Positions 25,440 to 33,628 of a stretch of 64,000 nt of DNA are shown here, piece after piece; position 1 is the first letter of the stretch, and each line of letters opens with the position of its first letter. The notes under the pieces are model-generated. The model ran no database searches. It saw nothing but the letters and a program-made list of their open reading frames with translations, and was not told the origin of the DNA. Origin of the DNA: Alsobacter metallidurans (GTDB lineage: Bacteria > Pseudomonadota > Alphaproteobacteria > Rhizobiales > Beijerinckiaceae); NCBI RefSeq assembly GCF_014636935.1, contig NZ_BMES01000001.1:2208381-2272380 (forward strand), in the 5' to 3' direction. The translations under genes and the position numbers were made by a program.

Positions 25440-25454
25440 TGCTCAGATTGAGCA
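25440..25454. promoter_or_regulatory. Small palindrome at the predicted nadE transcription start
   Basis: TGCTCA-GAT-TGAGCA, a perfect 6-bp inverted repeat with a 3-base centre. It begins 5 bases after the candidate -10 box, where an operator would block initiation. The regulator is unknown. Confidence 0.4.
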
Positions 25455-25537
25455 TATGTTGACGTCGCGGTCCGCACGGTTCGGCGCGCTGCGTATCGTG
25501 CTCGGAACCGGGAGCGCCCGGGCGGCTTCGAAACGGG

Positions 25538-27589
25538 ATGACGGCGATGGAATTCCGCTCCATTTATCGGCACGGCTTCGCTCGGGTGGCGGCCTGCACC
25601 ACCGTGACCCGCTTGGGCGACCCGCTGGCCAACGTGGAACGGATCCTGGACGTCGCCCGGCAGGTTCATGACCAAAACGCCGCCGTGGCTGTGTTTCCGG
25701 AGCTCGCGCTGTCGGGCTACTCCATCGATGATCTGTTTCTACAGGATACGCTCCTCGACGCCGTCGAGGCGGCTGTCGAGGCGCTGATCGGGGGCTCCCA
25801 GGACCTCCGCCCGCTTCTGCTGGTCGGCGCGCCGCTGCGCTGGGAGGGACGCATCTACAACTGCGCGCTCGCCATCCAACGCGGCCGACTGCTGGGCGTC
25901 GTGCCCAAGATCCACCTGCCGAACTACCGCGAATTCTACGAGCGCCGCTGGTTCGCGTCAGGACTCGACACGGATGGCGGCATGATCACGCTGGCCGGGC
26001 ACGAGGCCGCCTTCGGGCCCGACCTCCTGTTCGACGCGCAGGACGTGCCGGGCCTCGTGGTGCACGCCGAGATCTGCGAAGACCTGTGGGTGCCGGCGCC
26101 GCCGAGCGGCTTCGGCGCGCTGGCGGGCGCTACGGTGCTCGCCAACCTCTCGGCCAGCAACATCACCATCGCGAAGGCCGAGACGCGGGCCCAGCTTTGC
26201 GCGTCGCAGTCGGCGCGTTGCCTGGCCGCCTACCTGTATGCGGCGGCGGGCGCTGGCGAGTCGACCACCGATCTTGCCTGGGACGGCCAGACCTCCATCT
26301 ACGAGAACGGCGCACTGCTGGCCGAAAGCGCGCGATTTCCCGAGGGCGCGCAATACGTGCTCGCCGACGTCGACCTCGACCGCCTGCGGCAGGAGCGCGC
26401 CCGGCAGGGCACGTTCGACGACAATCGCGGCCTTGCAGCCGGGGCCATCGCGTTCCGCCGGATCGGTTTTGCCGTGGAGCCGCACGGAGAGGACTGCGGC
26501 TTCATGCGCCGGGTCGAGCGCTTCCCGTTCGTACCCGCCGACCCGGAGCGCCTCGCGCAGGACTGCTACGAAGCCTACAACATTCAGGTCGCCGGCATCG
26601 TGCAGCGGCTCAAGGCCTCAGGCGTCAAGCGGGCTGTGATCGGGGTTTCGGGCGGCCTGGATTCCACCCAGGCGCTGATCGTCGTCGCCAAAGCGATGGA
26701 CCTGCTGAAGCGCCCGCGCACCGACATCATGGCCTACACGATGCCGGGTTTCGCCACAGGCGATGAAACCAAGGCCAACGCTATCGCGCTGATGTCCTCG
26801 CTCGGAGTGACCTGGAGCGAGCTCGACATCCGCCCTGCCGCTCGCCAAATGCTGGCCGATCTCGACCACCCGTTCGCAAAAGGCGAGGCGGTCTACGACG
26901 TCACCTTTGAAAACGTTCAGGCGGGGCTCCGGACCGACTACCTGTTTCGGCTCGCCAATCACAACGACGGCATGGTGATCGGCACAGGCGACCTTTCGGA
27001 ACTCGGCCTCGGCTGGTGCACCTACGGGGTCGGGGACCAGATGTCCCACTATAACGTCAACGCCGGCGTGCCCAAGACGCTGATCCAACACCTGATCCGC
27101 TGGGTCATTGCATCCGGCCAATTCGACGACAGCGTTGGCAGGACGCTCGACGCCATCTTGGGAACCGAGATTTCGCCCGAGCTGGTGCCCGTGGAGGCCG
27201 GTGAGAAACCGCAGAGCACGGAGGCCAAGGTTGGCCCGTACGAGCTGCAAGATTTCAACCTGTTCTACACGCTGCGCTACGGCTTCCGGCCTTCCAAGAT
27301 CGCCTTCATGGCGCTGCACGCCTGGGGCGACCCGGAATCCGGCGCATGGCCGCCGGGATTTCCGGACGATCGCCGCCGGGCGCATGGTCTGCCGGAGATC
27401 CGCCGCTGGCTGGAGGTGTTCCTCCGCCGCTTCTTCGCCTTCAGCCAGTTCAAGCGCTCGGCCATGCCGAACGGGCCCAAGGTGGTCGCGGGCGGCTCGC
27501 TGTCGCCGCGCGGCGACTGGCGTGCGCCATCGGATGGGAACGCCGACGTCTGGCTGGCCGAACTGGAACGCAACGTCCCGAAGGAGTAG
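25538..27589 (+). CDS. nadE: Glutamine-dependent NAD(+) synthase
   Basis: 683-aa two-domain enzyme that makes NAD from nicotinate adenine dinucleotide, ATP and glutamine. The N-terminal nitrilase-fold glutaminase domain has its Glu-Lys-Cys triad: Glu55 (VFPELALSG), Lys124 ([10 protein letters not shown]) and Cys180 (HAEICEDLW). The C-terminal ATP-pyrophosphatase domain starts near residue 340, with the P-loop SGGLDST at 371-377. The length fits the long glutamine-dependent class. An internal ATG at 25547 is an alternative start. The cysteine hydrolase gene follows 7 bases after the stop, so the two are probably co-transcribed. Confidence 0.96.
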   Translation: MTAMEFRSIYRHGFARVAACTTVTRLGDPLANVERILDVARQVHDQNAAVAVFPELALSGYSIDDLFLQDTLLDAVEAAVEALIGGSQDLRPLLLVGAPLRWEGRIYNCALAIQRGRLLGVVPKIHLPNYREFYERRWFASGLDTDGGMITLAGHEAAFGPDLLFDAQDVPGLVVHAEICEDLWVPAPPSGFGALAGATVLANLSASNITIAKAETRAQLCASQSARCLAAYLYAAAGAGESTTDLAWDGQTSIYENGALLAESARFPEGAQYVLADVDLDRLRQERARQGTFDDNRGLAAGAIAFRRIGFAVEPHGEDCGFMRRVERFPFVPADPERLAQDCYEAYNIQVAGIVQRLKASGVKRAVIGVSGGLDSTQALIVVAKAMDLLKRPRTDIMAYTMPGFATGDETKANAIALMSSLGVTWSELDIRPAARQMLADLDHPFAKGEAVYDVTFENVQAGLRTDYLFRLANHNDGMVIGTGDLSELGLGWCTYGVGDQMSHYNVNAGVPKTLIQHLIRWVIASGQFDDSVGRTLDAILGTEISPELVPVEAGEKPQSTEAKVGPYELQDFNLFYTLRYGFRPSKIAFMALHAWGDPESGAWPPGFPDDRRRAHGLPEIRRWLEVFLRRFFAFSQFKRSAMPNGPKVVAGGSLSPRGDWRAPSDGNADVWLAELERNVPKE

Positions 27590-27596
27590 GTCCTGC

Positions 27597-28211
27597 ATGT
27601 CCGAAGATGACGCGCTGCCCTACGGCCCCCTGCGGCCGGAAACAACGGTGCATCTCTGCGTCGACATGCAACGCCTGTTCGCCGAAGACACGCCTTGGCG
27701 AACGCCCTGGATGACCCGCGTGACCCCCGCAGTGGTGCGGCTGGTCGAGCCCCGCCCCGAACGGACGATTTTCACCCGCTTCATGCCGGCCCAGCGGCCA
27801 GGCGAAGGCCAGGGAACTTGGAAGCGCTATTATGAGCGCTGGGCCGACGTGACGGTTGAACGCATTGGCGACGACATGGTCGACCTGGTCGCCGATCTCC
27901 GCCGCTTTGCCCCGCCCGCGCGGGTGCTGGACAAACAGGTGTACTCGCCCTGGATCGACGCCGGGCTCGAAGGCGTGTTGCACGACATGAGGGCTGACAC
28001 CGTCGTGGTCAGCGGCGGCGAGACTGACGTGTGCGTGCTGGCCGCGGTTCTGGGCGCGGTGGACCGCGGCTACCGTGTTGTGGTCGCCACGGACGCGCTT
28101 TGCAGCTCATCGGACGAAACACACGACGCAATGATGACGCTCTACCATCGGCGTTACGGTCAGCAGGTGGAGACTGCCGCCACGGACGTGATCTTGCGCG
28201 AATGGCGCTAG
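27597..28211 (+). CDS. Isochorismatase-fold cysteine hydrolase
   Basis: 204 aa from the ATG at 27597; AAGGAG overlaps the nadE stop region. The isochorismatase-like fold carries the Asp-Lys-Cys triad: Asp23 (LCVDMQ), Lys113 (VLDKQVYSPW) and Cys146 (GGETDVCVLAA). Being next to nadE suggests nicotinamidase, which would feed NAD salvage. However, the nicotinamidase metal-site histidines (DxH..H pattern) are not seen between the Asp and Lys; the equivalent stretch reads IFTRFMPAQRPG. It is therefore called only as a cysteine hydrolase of unknown substrate. Confidence 0.87.
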   Translation: MSEDDALPYGPLRPETTVHLCVDMQRLFAEDTPWRTPWMTRVTPAVVRLVEPRPERTIFTRFMPAQRPGEGQGTWKRYYERWADVTVERIGDDMVDLVADLRRFAPPARVLDKQVYSPWIDAGLEGVLHDMRADTVVVSGGETDVCVLAAVLGAVDRGYRVVVATDALCSSSDETHDAMMTLYHRRYGQQVETAATDVILREWR

Positions 28212-28236
28212 CGAGACTGCCGAGCGCTCTTGGGGA

Positions 28237-28260
28237 GGGGCGCGCGCTGCGACGCGCCCC
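28237..28260. terminator. Hairpin between convergent genes
   Basis: GGGGCGCG (28237-28244) and CGCGCCCC (28253-28260) form an 8-bp stem with an 8-base loop. It sits between the stops of the plus-strand cysteine hydrolase and the minus-strand DUF4142 gene. No T-run follows on either side. Confidence 0.5.
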
Positions 28261-28269
28261 GGCCGTGGA

Positions 28270-28794
28270 CTACATGGTCTTAGCGGCGCCCTTCTGCAGC
28301 GCCTGGGCGGCTTCGAGGTGCTTTTGCAGGTCAGGCAGCGTCTGGCTGGCGTAGTCGCCCGCCGGGTCGCCCTTCATCTTCGACGCTTTGGTGTATTCGG
28401 CGATGTCCTTCTTGTGGTCCATCACGGCGTGCTGGGCGAAGGCCTTGTCGAAGGCGGCGCCGGTCAGCTTTTGCATCTTGGCCATATCGGCCTTTTGCTT
28501 CTTGCTCGGCTCGGTCGGGACCGTGACGTTCATCTGCTGAGCCACCGCCTGGGCCTTGTCGTTGGCGGCTCCGTGGTCGGTCGCCAGCATCTGGCCATAC
28601 TGCTTCACGGCGTCGGACTGGCCGTTCTGCTGCGCCAGCTGGCCCATAGAGACTTCAGCCATGTTGCCCTGGATGGCCTTGGTGATGAACGCCTTGCTGG
28701 CGGGCTCCTTCGCGAAGGCCACGCCGCCCGGGAGCGCCAAAGCGAAAGCTGCGCTCATGCCGAGGAGCGCATTGCGGGACATTGTGTTGCGCAT
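28270..28794 (-). CDS. DUF4142 domain exported protein
   Basis: 174 aa with a signal peptide (cleavage near AFA, residue 28; a start at the Met5 codon is possible). The mature part is a predicted helical DUF4142 domain: 'FITKAIQGNMAEVSMGQLA', 'YGQMLATDHGAANDKAQAVA' and 'LPDLQKHLEAAQAL'. These ferritin-like helical proteins are common in the alphaproteobacterial periplasm and have no firm function. The His and Glu residues in the helices could bind metal, but this is not established. Confidence 0.87.
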   Translation of the reverse strand: MRNTMSRNALLGMSAAFALALPGGVAFAKEPASKAFITKAIQGNMAEVSMGQLAQQNGQSDAVKQYGQMLATDHGAANDKAQAVAQQMNVTVPTEPSKKQKADMAKMQKLTGAAFDKAFAQHAVMDHKKDIAEYTKASKMKGDPAGDYASQTLPDLQKHLEAAQALQKGAAKTM

Positions 28795-29041
28795 CTTGAC
28801 GTTTCCCTTGCTGCTTGTGGGCCGCTAGCGCGGCGGATGTGGCAAGCAACGGCGTGGGCGCGGGGTGGTTCCTGGGCGGGACCTCGGGTCGCGGCGAAGT
28901 CTGCGGGAAGTTCCAAATGGTGCACTCCAGCTCACGAATCCGCTTGACTGTGTGCGAATAGCCAGATTCGGCAACCACTTGGACACAAGTTGGCCGGATT
29001 CGCCCGGCACTGAACAGGGGTAACATTCGAGGATCAGGACC

Positions 29042-30331
29042 ATGCAAACGACCGCTCGCGCTGCGCTCGCGGCCGCCATGATCGCCGCGGCGGCGTCCTT
29101 TGCGACCGGGGAGGCCGCTGCCCAGCAACCGGTTCCGCAGCCGGCCCAGCAGCCGGCGGCCGAGCCTTGCAATGCGCTGTGCCAGCTGGTGCGCGGCATC
29201 GGGGGAGATCGCAATCCGCCGGGCGCGCGGCAGGCTGCCGCGCCGCCGCAGGCGACGGGACAACCCCCGCTGGCGCTCGAGACCGCAAAGCCGAAACACC
29301 TGCGGCGCGCGGCCGGCCACGCGCCGCATCGCAACGCTGGGACGTCTGTCAACGATCTTGCCACGTCGGCGGTGCGCGACGCGCCTGCGGCCGCCCGCAA
29401 CCTCCCGGAAGACGGCGCCGCGCCGCAGGCTGCTGAAGCGACGCCTGCGAAGGCGCCTGCGCCGCCCGCAAAGGCCGGCCCCGCTCGCCTTGGCGTGCTG
29501 ATGGGCCCGGACGAGGCGCTTGAGCCGATCCTTGCCGACCTGGGCGCCGCGCTGGGACCAAAGGTCAAAGTCGAACCCGTCCGTGGCAAGGCGGCTCCGC
29601 TGAAAGACCTTCTGTCGCTGCCGAGCGTCGACATGGCCGTGGTGTCTTCCCCCATGCTGGCCGAGGCCGGGACCGCGGCCGCCAAGCTGGTCTACGTCGC
29701 CAAGCTCTTCGGCGAGGAACTGCACGTCGTTGCCGGATCCGAAGTCCGAACGCTCGAGGATCTCGCGGGAAAAGCCGTGTATCTCGGGGCTCCGGGCGGC
29801 GACAGCGAACTCGTCGCCCGCGCCGCGCTGGCGCAGCGTGGCGTGGCCGTGACGCCAGCCGGCGGAACGCTGGCGGAAGCACTCGTGGGTCTGCGCGAAG
29901 GCCGTATCGCGGCCGTGATGCTGCTGGCCCCCAAGCCCTTTGCGCCCATCGCAGAGCTGGGTGGGGGAGGGGGATTGCACCTCGTCCCGGTGTCGTATGC
30001 GGCCTTGGGCGAAAACTACGACCCCGCTTCCTTTTCCAGCGCCGACTATCCGGGGCTCGTGCGTGACGGCGAGCGCGTCGAGACCGCGGCCGTGGATGCG
30101 GTTCTGATTGCTCCCTGGTGGCGGGAGAGCTCGCCGCGCCAGCAAGAGCTGACGACCGCCTCGCGGGCGCTGATGGAGCGTTTTCCCGAATTGCTGAAGG
30201 AGGGTCGCCATCCCAAGTGGAAGGAGACCAACCTCGCCGCCGTGGTGGACGGCAAGCGGCGGCTGAAGGCCGCCGACCAGTGGGTGCAGAGCCAGATCAA
30301 GAGACGGCGCGCCGCCTCGGCGGCGCAGTGA
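29042..30331 (+). CDS. TAXI/TRAP-like periplasmic binding protein with Pro-rich N-terminus
   Basis: 429 aa. A signal peptide ends near AAA (residue about 27). A long low-complexity Pro/Ala/Gln region follows (about 28-145), with two Cys in PCNALCQLV. The folded part from about residue 147 ('ARLGVLMGPDEALEPILADLG') looks like a TAXI or type 2 periplasmic binding protein, with the ligand-lobe phrases 'VDMAVVSSPMLAEAG', 'EVRTLEDLAGKAVYLG' and 'FPELLKEGRHPKWKETNLAA'. No TRAP membrane subunit is nearby, so it may have a sensing or scaffold role. It is 24 bases upstream of a membrane-anchored repeat protein. Confidence 0.72.
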   Translation: MQTTARAALAAAMIAAAASFATGEAAAQQPVPQPAQQPAAEPCNALCQLVRGIGGDRNPPGARQAAAPPQATGQPPLALETAKPKHLRRAAGHAPHRNAGTSVNDLATSAVRDAPAAARNLPEDGAAPQAAEATPAKAPAPPAKAGPARLGVLMGPDEALEPILADLGAALGPKVKVEPVRGKAAPLKDLLSLPSVDMAVVSSPMLAEAGTAAAKLVYVAKLFGEELHVVAGSEVRTLEDLAGKAVYLGAPGGDSELVARAALAQRGVAVTPAGGTLAEALVGLREGRIAAVMLLAPKPFAPIAELGGGGGLHLVPVSYAALGENYDPASFSSADYPGLVRDGERVETAAVDAVLIAPWWRESSPRQQELTTASRALMERFPELLKEGRHPKWKETNLAAVVDGKRRLKAADQWVQSQIKRRRAASAAQ

Positions 30332-30355
30332 TCCGGCTGATCGAGGAGGAGTTGA

Positions 30356-31114
30356 ATGCTCAGTCCTGACGCCATCGACCGCGACGCCCCTATCGGGGCC
30401 GCGCGGTTGCGCAACAGCGGTCCCCGAAAGGCTCCGCTTGCGCGCAAGAAGCGGAAAGGCGCCTGGAAGCCTTTCGTGGGTGCGGCCGTGATCGCCCTCA
30501 TGGCGGCGGGCCTCGCCACCGTGATCGTGCAGGCGCTCGCGCCCGGCGATGCCGATCGGTCCGCGTCCTACCGTCAGGCAGCCGCGCCGGTTTCGCAGCC
30601 GCAACCTGCCGAGGTGGCGCCGGCCCCGAAGCCTTCGTCGGTGGCCGCCCTGCCGCAGACGACATCACCGACGCCGGCCGATCAGATGGCTGCGCCTGCA
30701 GCGCCTCCTGCGGCGGCTGTTCCCGAGCCGGCTGCTCCGCCCGTGGCGTCCGTCGTGGCTCCGCCCGAGCCGGCGAGCCCCGCGCTGCCGACGCCCGCGC
30801 CGATGACGGCTGACCAGAAAGCCGGCGCCGAGGCCGTGGGCGCTCTCGCGACGGGGTCGCTCAACCTGTCCACCCAGGAACTCCTGTCATCGCTGGAGCG
30901 TGGCGAGGCGCGGCTGAAGGCCGGCGACATCGCCTCGGCCCGCCGCTACTTCGAGCGGGTCGCCCTTGCCGGAGACGCCCGCGGCGCGACCGCGATGGGA
31001 CGCACCTTCGATCCCGAAGTTCTCTCCAAGCTGCCGGTGATCGGCCTTGAGCCCGACGCTGCGGCGGCCGCCACCTGGTACGACAAGGCGCGCACGCTGA
31101 AGGCCGGTCCGTAA
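30356..31114 (+). CDS. Membrane-anchored Pro-rich protein with TPR/Sel1-like C-terminus
   Basis: 252 aa. A basic N-terminus and one transmembrane segment (about residues 40-62, 'FVGAAVIALMAAGLATVIVQAL') anchor it. A long Ala/Pro-rich linker (about 70-165) leads to a C-terminal helical region 'LSTQELLSSLERGEARLKAGDIASARRYFERVALAGDARGATAMG' that resembles a TPR or Sel1 repeat. The GAGGAG ribosome-binding site is close to the ATG. Probably co-transcribed with the TAXI-like gene, forming a two-protein periplasmic assembly of unknown role. Confidence 0.72.
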   Translation: MLSPDAIDRDAPIGAARLRNSGPRKAPLARKKRKGAWKPFVGAAVIALMAAGLATVIVQALAPGDADRSASYRQAAAPVSQPQPAEVAPAPKPSSVAALPQTTSPTPADQMAAPAAPPAAAVPEPAAPPVASVVAPPEPASPALPTPAPMTADQKAGAEAVGALATGSLNLSTQELLSSLERGEARLKAGDIASARRYFERVALAGDARGATAMGRTFDPEVLSKLPVIGLEPDAAAAATWYDKARTLKAGP

Positions 31115-31157
31115 TCAGTGCGCGGCCTGGCGGGAGTAACTCCCTGATCGCACGATA

Positions 31158-31189
31158 AAGGGCTCCCTCTCGGCCGAGAGGGAGCCCTT
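31158..31189. terminator. Perfect 32-base palindrome, bidirectional terminator
   Basis: Two perfect 16-base arms, AAGGGCTCCCTCTCGG and CCGAGAGGGAGCCCTT, meet with no loop in DNA. The arms' ends give A/T-rich flanks on both sides. It separates the convergent ends of the repeat-protein gene (+) and an ABC binding-protein gene (-). Confidence 0.75.
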
Positions 31190-31213
31190 CTCACATCATC
31201 GAGTAGGGTTTGA

Positions 31214-32416
31214 TCAGCCCTTCACGAACGCGCAGCCGCCGTCCGCCATCGGCCGGAACGCCTTGTCGGCCGGGATGGTGGCGAGCGTCTTGTAAAGGTC
31301 CCATTCGCCCTTGGACTCAGACGGCTTCTTGACCTCGAACAGATACATGTCGTGCAGCTTGCGGCCGTCCGGGCGGATCGAGCCCTTGCCGAACAGCGGG
31401 TCGTCGGTGGGCATTTCCTTCATCTTGTTGATGACCTTCAGGCCGTCATCCTTGGCCTTCATGGCCTCGATCGCCTTTAGATAGTGGAGCGTGCCCGCAT
31501 AGACGCCGGCCTGCACCATGCTGGGCATCTTGCCGTTGTTCTTCTCGGCAAAGCGCTTGGAGAAAGCTCGTGTCTGGTCGTTGTTGTCCCAGTAGAAGGA
31601 CTCGGTCAGCACGAGGCCCTGCGCGACGTTCAGTCCGAGGGATTTCACGTCGGAAATAAACACCAGCAGGCCAGCGATGCTCTGGCCGCCCTTCACGATG
31701 CCGAATTCCGCCGCTTGCTTTACCGAGTTGATGGTGTCGCCGCCCGCGTTGGCGAGCGCCACCACCTTGGCCCCGGAGGCTTGCGCCTGGAGCAGGAAGG
31801 ACGAGAAGTCCGTGCCCGGGAACGGGTGCTTCACAGAGCCGACGACCTTGCCGCCTGCCTTGGTGACCAGCGCCGAGGCGTCGCGCTCCAGCGCCGCCCC
31901 GAAGGCGTAGTCGGCCGTGATGAAGAACCACGTGTTGCCGCCGCGCTGCACCATGGCGGTGCCGGTGCCGTTGGCGAGCGCCCAGGTGTCATAGGTCCAG
32001 TGAATCGTGTTCGGCGAGCACTGCGCCCCGGTGAGATCGGACGTCCCGCCGCCCGAATTGATATAGACCTTGTTCTTTTCCTTGGTGATCTGCGACACGG
32101 CCAGCGCCACCGACGAGGTCGGCACGTCGATGATCATGTCGACGCCGTCGCGATCATACCACTGCCGCGCGATCGCGGCGCCGATGTCGGGCTTGTTCTG
32201 GTGGTCGGCGACGACGATCTCGGCCTTGATGCCTTTGTCGGCGGCCTTGAAGTCCTCCACCGCCATGCGGGCCGCGATGGCCGAGCCTTCACCCGTGATG
32301 TCGGCGTAGAGGCCGGACCGGTCGTTCAGGACGCCGATTTTCACGGAGGTCTGTGCCTGCGCTGAGACGGCGGCGAGCGTCATCGCTGCGCTGAGCAGCC
32401 ACGTTTTCATGTTCAT
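31214..32416 (-). CDS. ABC transporter substrate-binding protein, branched-chain amino acid type (orphan)
   Basis: 400-aa periplasmic binding protein with a signal peptide cleaved near AQA (residue about 22; a Met3 start is also possible). The fold is the LivJ/LivK type: 'VKIGVLNDRSGLYADITGEGSAIAARMAVEDF' at the mature N-terminus and 'PFPGTDFSSFLLQAQASGAKVVALANAGGD'. No permease or ATPase lies beside it. It could feed livHMGF 17 kb away or an external transporter. Ligands of this subfamily include aromatic acids and amides as well as amino acids. Confidence 0.9.
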   Translation of the reverse strand: MNMKTWLLSAAMTLAAVSAQAQTSVKIGVLNDRSGLYADITGEGSAIAARMAVEDFKAADKGIKAEIVVADHQNKPDIGAAIARQWYDRDGVDMIIDVPTSSVALAVSQITKEKNKVYINSGGGTSDLTGAQCSPNTIHWTYDTWALANGTGTAMVQRGGNTWFFITADYAFGAALERDASALVTKAGGKVVGSVKHPFPGTDFSSFLLQAQASGAKVVALANAGGDTINSVKQAAEFGIVKGGQSIAGLLVFISDVKSLGLNVAQGLVLTESFYWDNNDQTRAFSKRFAEKNNGKMPSMVQAGVYAGTLHYLKAIEAMKAKDDGLKVINKMKEMPTDDPLFGKGSIRPDGRKLHDMYLFEVKKPSESKGEWDLYKTLATIPADKAFRPMADGGCAFVKG

Positions 32417-32654
32417 TGTTTCATTCCCTCCCTAAGGGACGGAAAGAGTAGGCGAAAGCGCGGCCCTGAGGGAAGAGCATTCGGAAAACGGCGTTCCTGC
32501 CGCGCCCGTCGAGCGCAAATCCTGGGTCGGCGGTGGGGCGTCGCGCGGTCCGTCGCGCGCCGGTTCACCAGCATGGTAAGGGAAAGTTCAACGCTTCTGC
32601 TGCAACTTGACCCATAGCGGGTCCGGGCCCGCCTGTTCGTGCGTGGAGAGTTCA

Positions 32655-32906
32655 ATGCGAAGCGACGCCACCCTGGCAGCCGACGCGGTCACGATCATGG
32701 CCATGATGGAGGCGCTGCGCGTCGCTTTCGAGGCGGCGACGGACGGCGGCGCGCGCGACCCGGACGACCTCGACCGGCGCATTCTGCGCGAGGTCAAGCA
32801 AATGGAGCTGCCAAGCTATTCCTATGGGGCCCAGGCCAAGGGCATCGAGGAGGCGATAGCGTGCATCCGGCTCGCCGTCGACCAGGCGCGCCGCAAGGCC
32901 GCCTGA
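32655..32906 (+). CDS. Small hypothetical protein
   Basis: 83 aa from the ATG at 32655, with GGAG 6 bases upstream; an upstream frame start at 32607 lacks a site. The sequence is mostly helical and charged ('DDLDRRILREVKQMELPSYSYGAQAKGIEEAIACIRLAVDQARRK'). No family was recognised. It ends 7 bases from the convergent GAF gene stop. Confidence 0.6.
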   Translation: MRSDATLAADAVTIMAMMEALRVAFEAATDGGARDPDDLDRRILREVKQMELPSYSYGAQAKGIEEAIACIRLAVDQARRKAA

Positions 32907-32912
32907 GCAACT

Positions 32913-33449
32913 TTAGCCAGCCATGCAGGCCTTTTCGGCCAGCATCTCGCGCGCAACCCGGCCAGCCTGAACCAGCCGGAGCTCCGACACCGCGATGTCG
33001 GCGAGATTACGAAGGACGATCGTCTCGGCGCGGCTCAGCGTGCGCGGCTTTGTATCGATGATGCAGACGCTGCCGACCCGACACCCGCTTGCCGGGACGA
33101 TCGGGGCCCCGGCGTAGAAGCGGATATGCGGCTGCCCGACCACGAAGGGGTTCTTGGCCGAGCGCGTATCCCTGAGCGTGTCCTGGATCACCAGAACGTC
33201 GTCGCCCATGATCGTGTGGCTGCAAAACGCATCCTCTCGGCGCAGAACGGAGGCTTGCAGACCGATCTTCGCCTTGGCCCAGGCGCGGTCGCTGTCGATG
33301 AACGTCACCAGCACGATTGGAACGTGGAAGTATTCCTGCGCAATCTGGCAGATGCGGTCGAACGCCGGGGAGGCGTTTGTATCCACGATCTCCAAGCGGT
33401 CGAGCGCCTTCTGGCGAGCCGTTTCATTGGCGGGAACGGGATACATCAA
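32913..33449 (-). CDS. GAF domain protein
   Basis: 178 aa, nearly all one GAF domain: 'FDRICQIAQEYFHVPIVLVTFIDSDRAWAKAKIG' (about residues 30-63), 'CSHTIMGDDVLVIQDTLRDTRSAKNPFVVGQPHIRFYAGAPI' and 'GSVCIIDTKPRTLS'. Such stand-alone GAF proteins sense small molecules or light through a bound chromophore or nucleotide, but no specific ligand can be inferred. There is no output domain, so it must act on another protein. The upstream 180 bases are unusually A/T-rich. Confidence 0.88.
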   Translation of the reverse strand: MMYPVPANETARQKALDRLEIVDTNASPAFDRICQIAQEYFHVPIVLVTFIDSDRAWAKAKIGLQASVLRREDAFCSHTIMGDDVLVIQDTLRDTRSAKNPFVVGQPHIRFYAGAPIVPASGCRVGSVCIIDTKPRTLSRAETIVLRNLADIAVSELRLVQAGRVAREMLAEKACMAG

Positions 33450-33628
33450 TCATCCTCGACTGCGAGAGATGATCCTTGTCACGTCAGCATGAACTACGCC
33501 ATGCGGTGTAACCCGTGCGTAAAAATACGCCGCTGGTCACCGTTCACCGCAGAAAAACAACAAAAATCAAAATAAATAACAACTCTAACAATGCTTGATC
33601 TTCGCAAGTCGTCGACTACACGTTGGGA
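33450..33628. other. A/T-rich intergenic region with small palindrome
   Basis: No gene is visible. The core (about 33515-33600) is far richer in A and T than its surroundings, including a purine-heavy A-run stretch. It holds the palindrome GCGTA-AAAA-TACGC (33517-33530). It is upstream of the GAF gene and downstream of the crotonase-fold gene on the minus strand, so it likely contains the GAF promoter. Confidence 0.5.

Noticed and set aside
27597..28211. Naming the cysteine hydrolase as nicotinamidase
   Set aside because: The metal-binding histidines of nicotinamidases are not found; only the generic Asp-Lys-Cys triad is present.
28655..30604. 649-codon minus-strand frame opposite the TAXI-like gene
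   Set aside because: Basic, repetitive shadow composition, while the plus strand has a signal peptide and binding-protein lobes.
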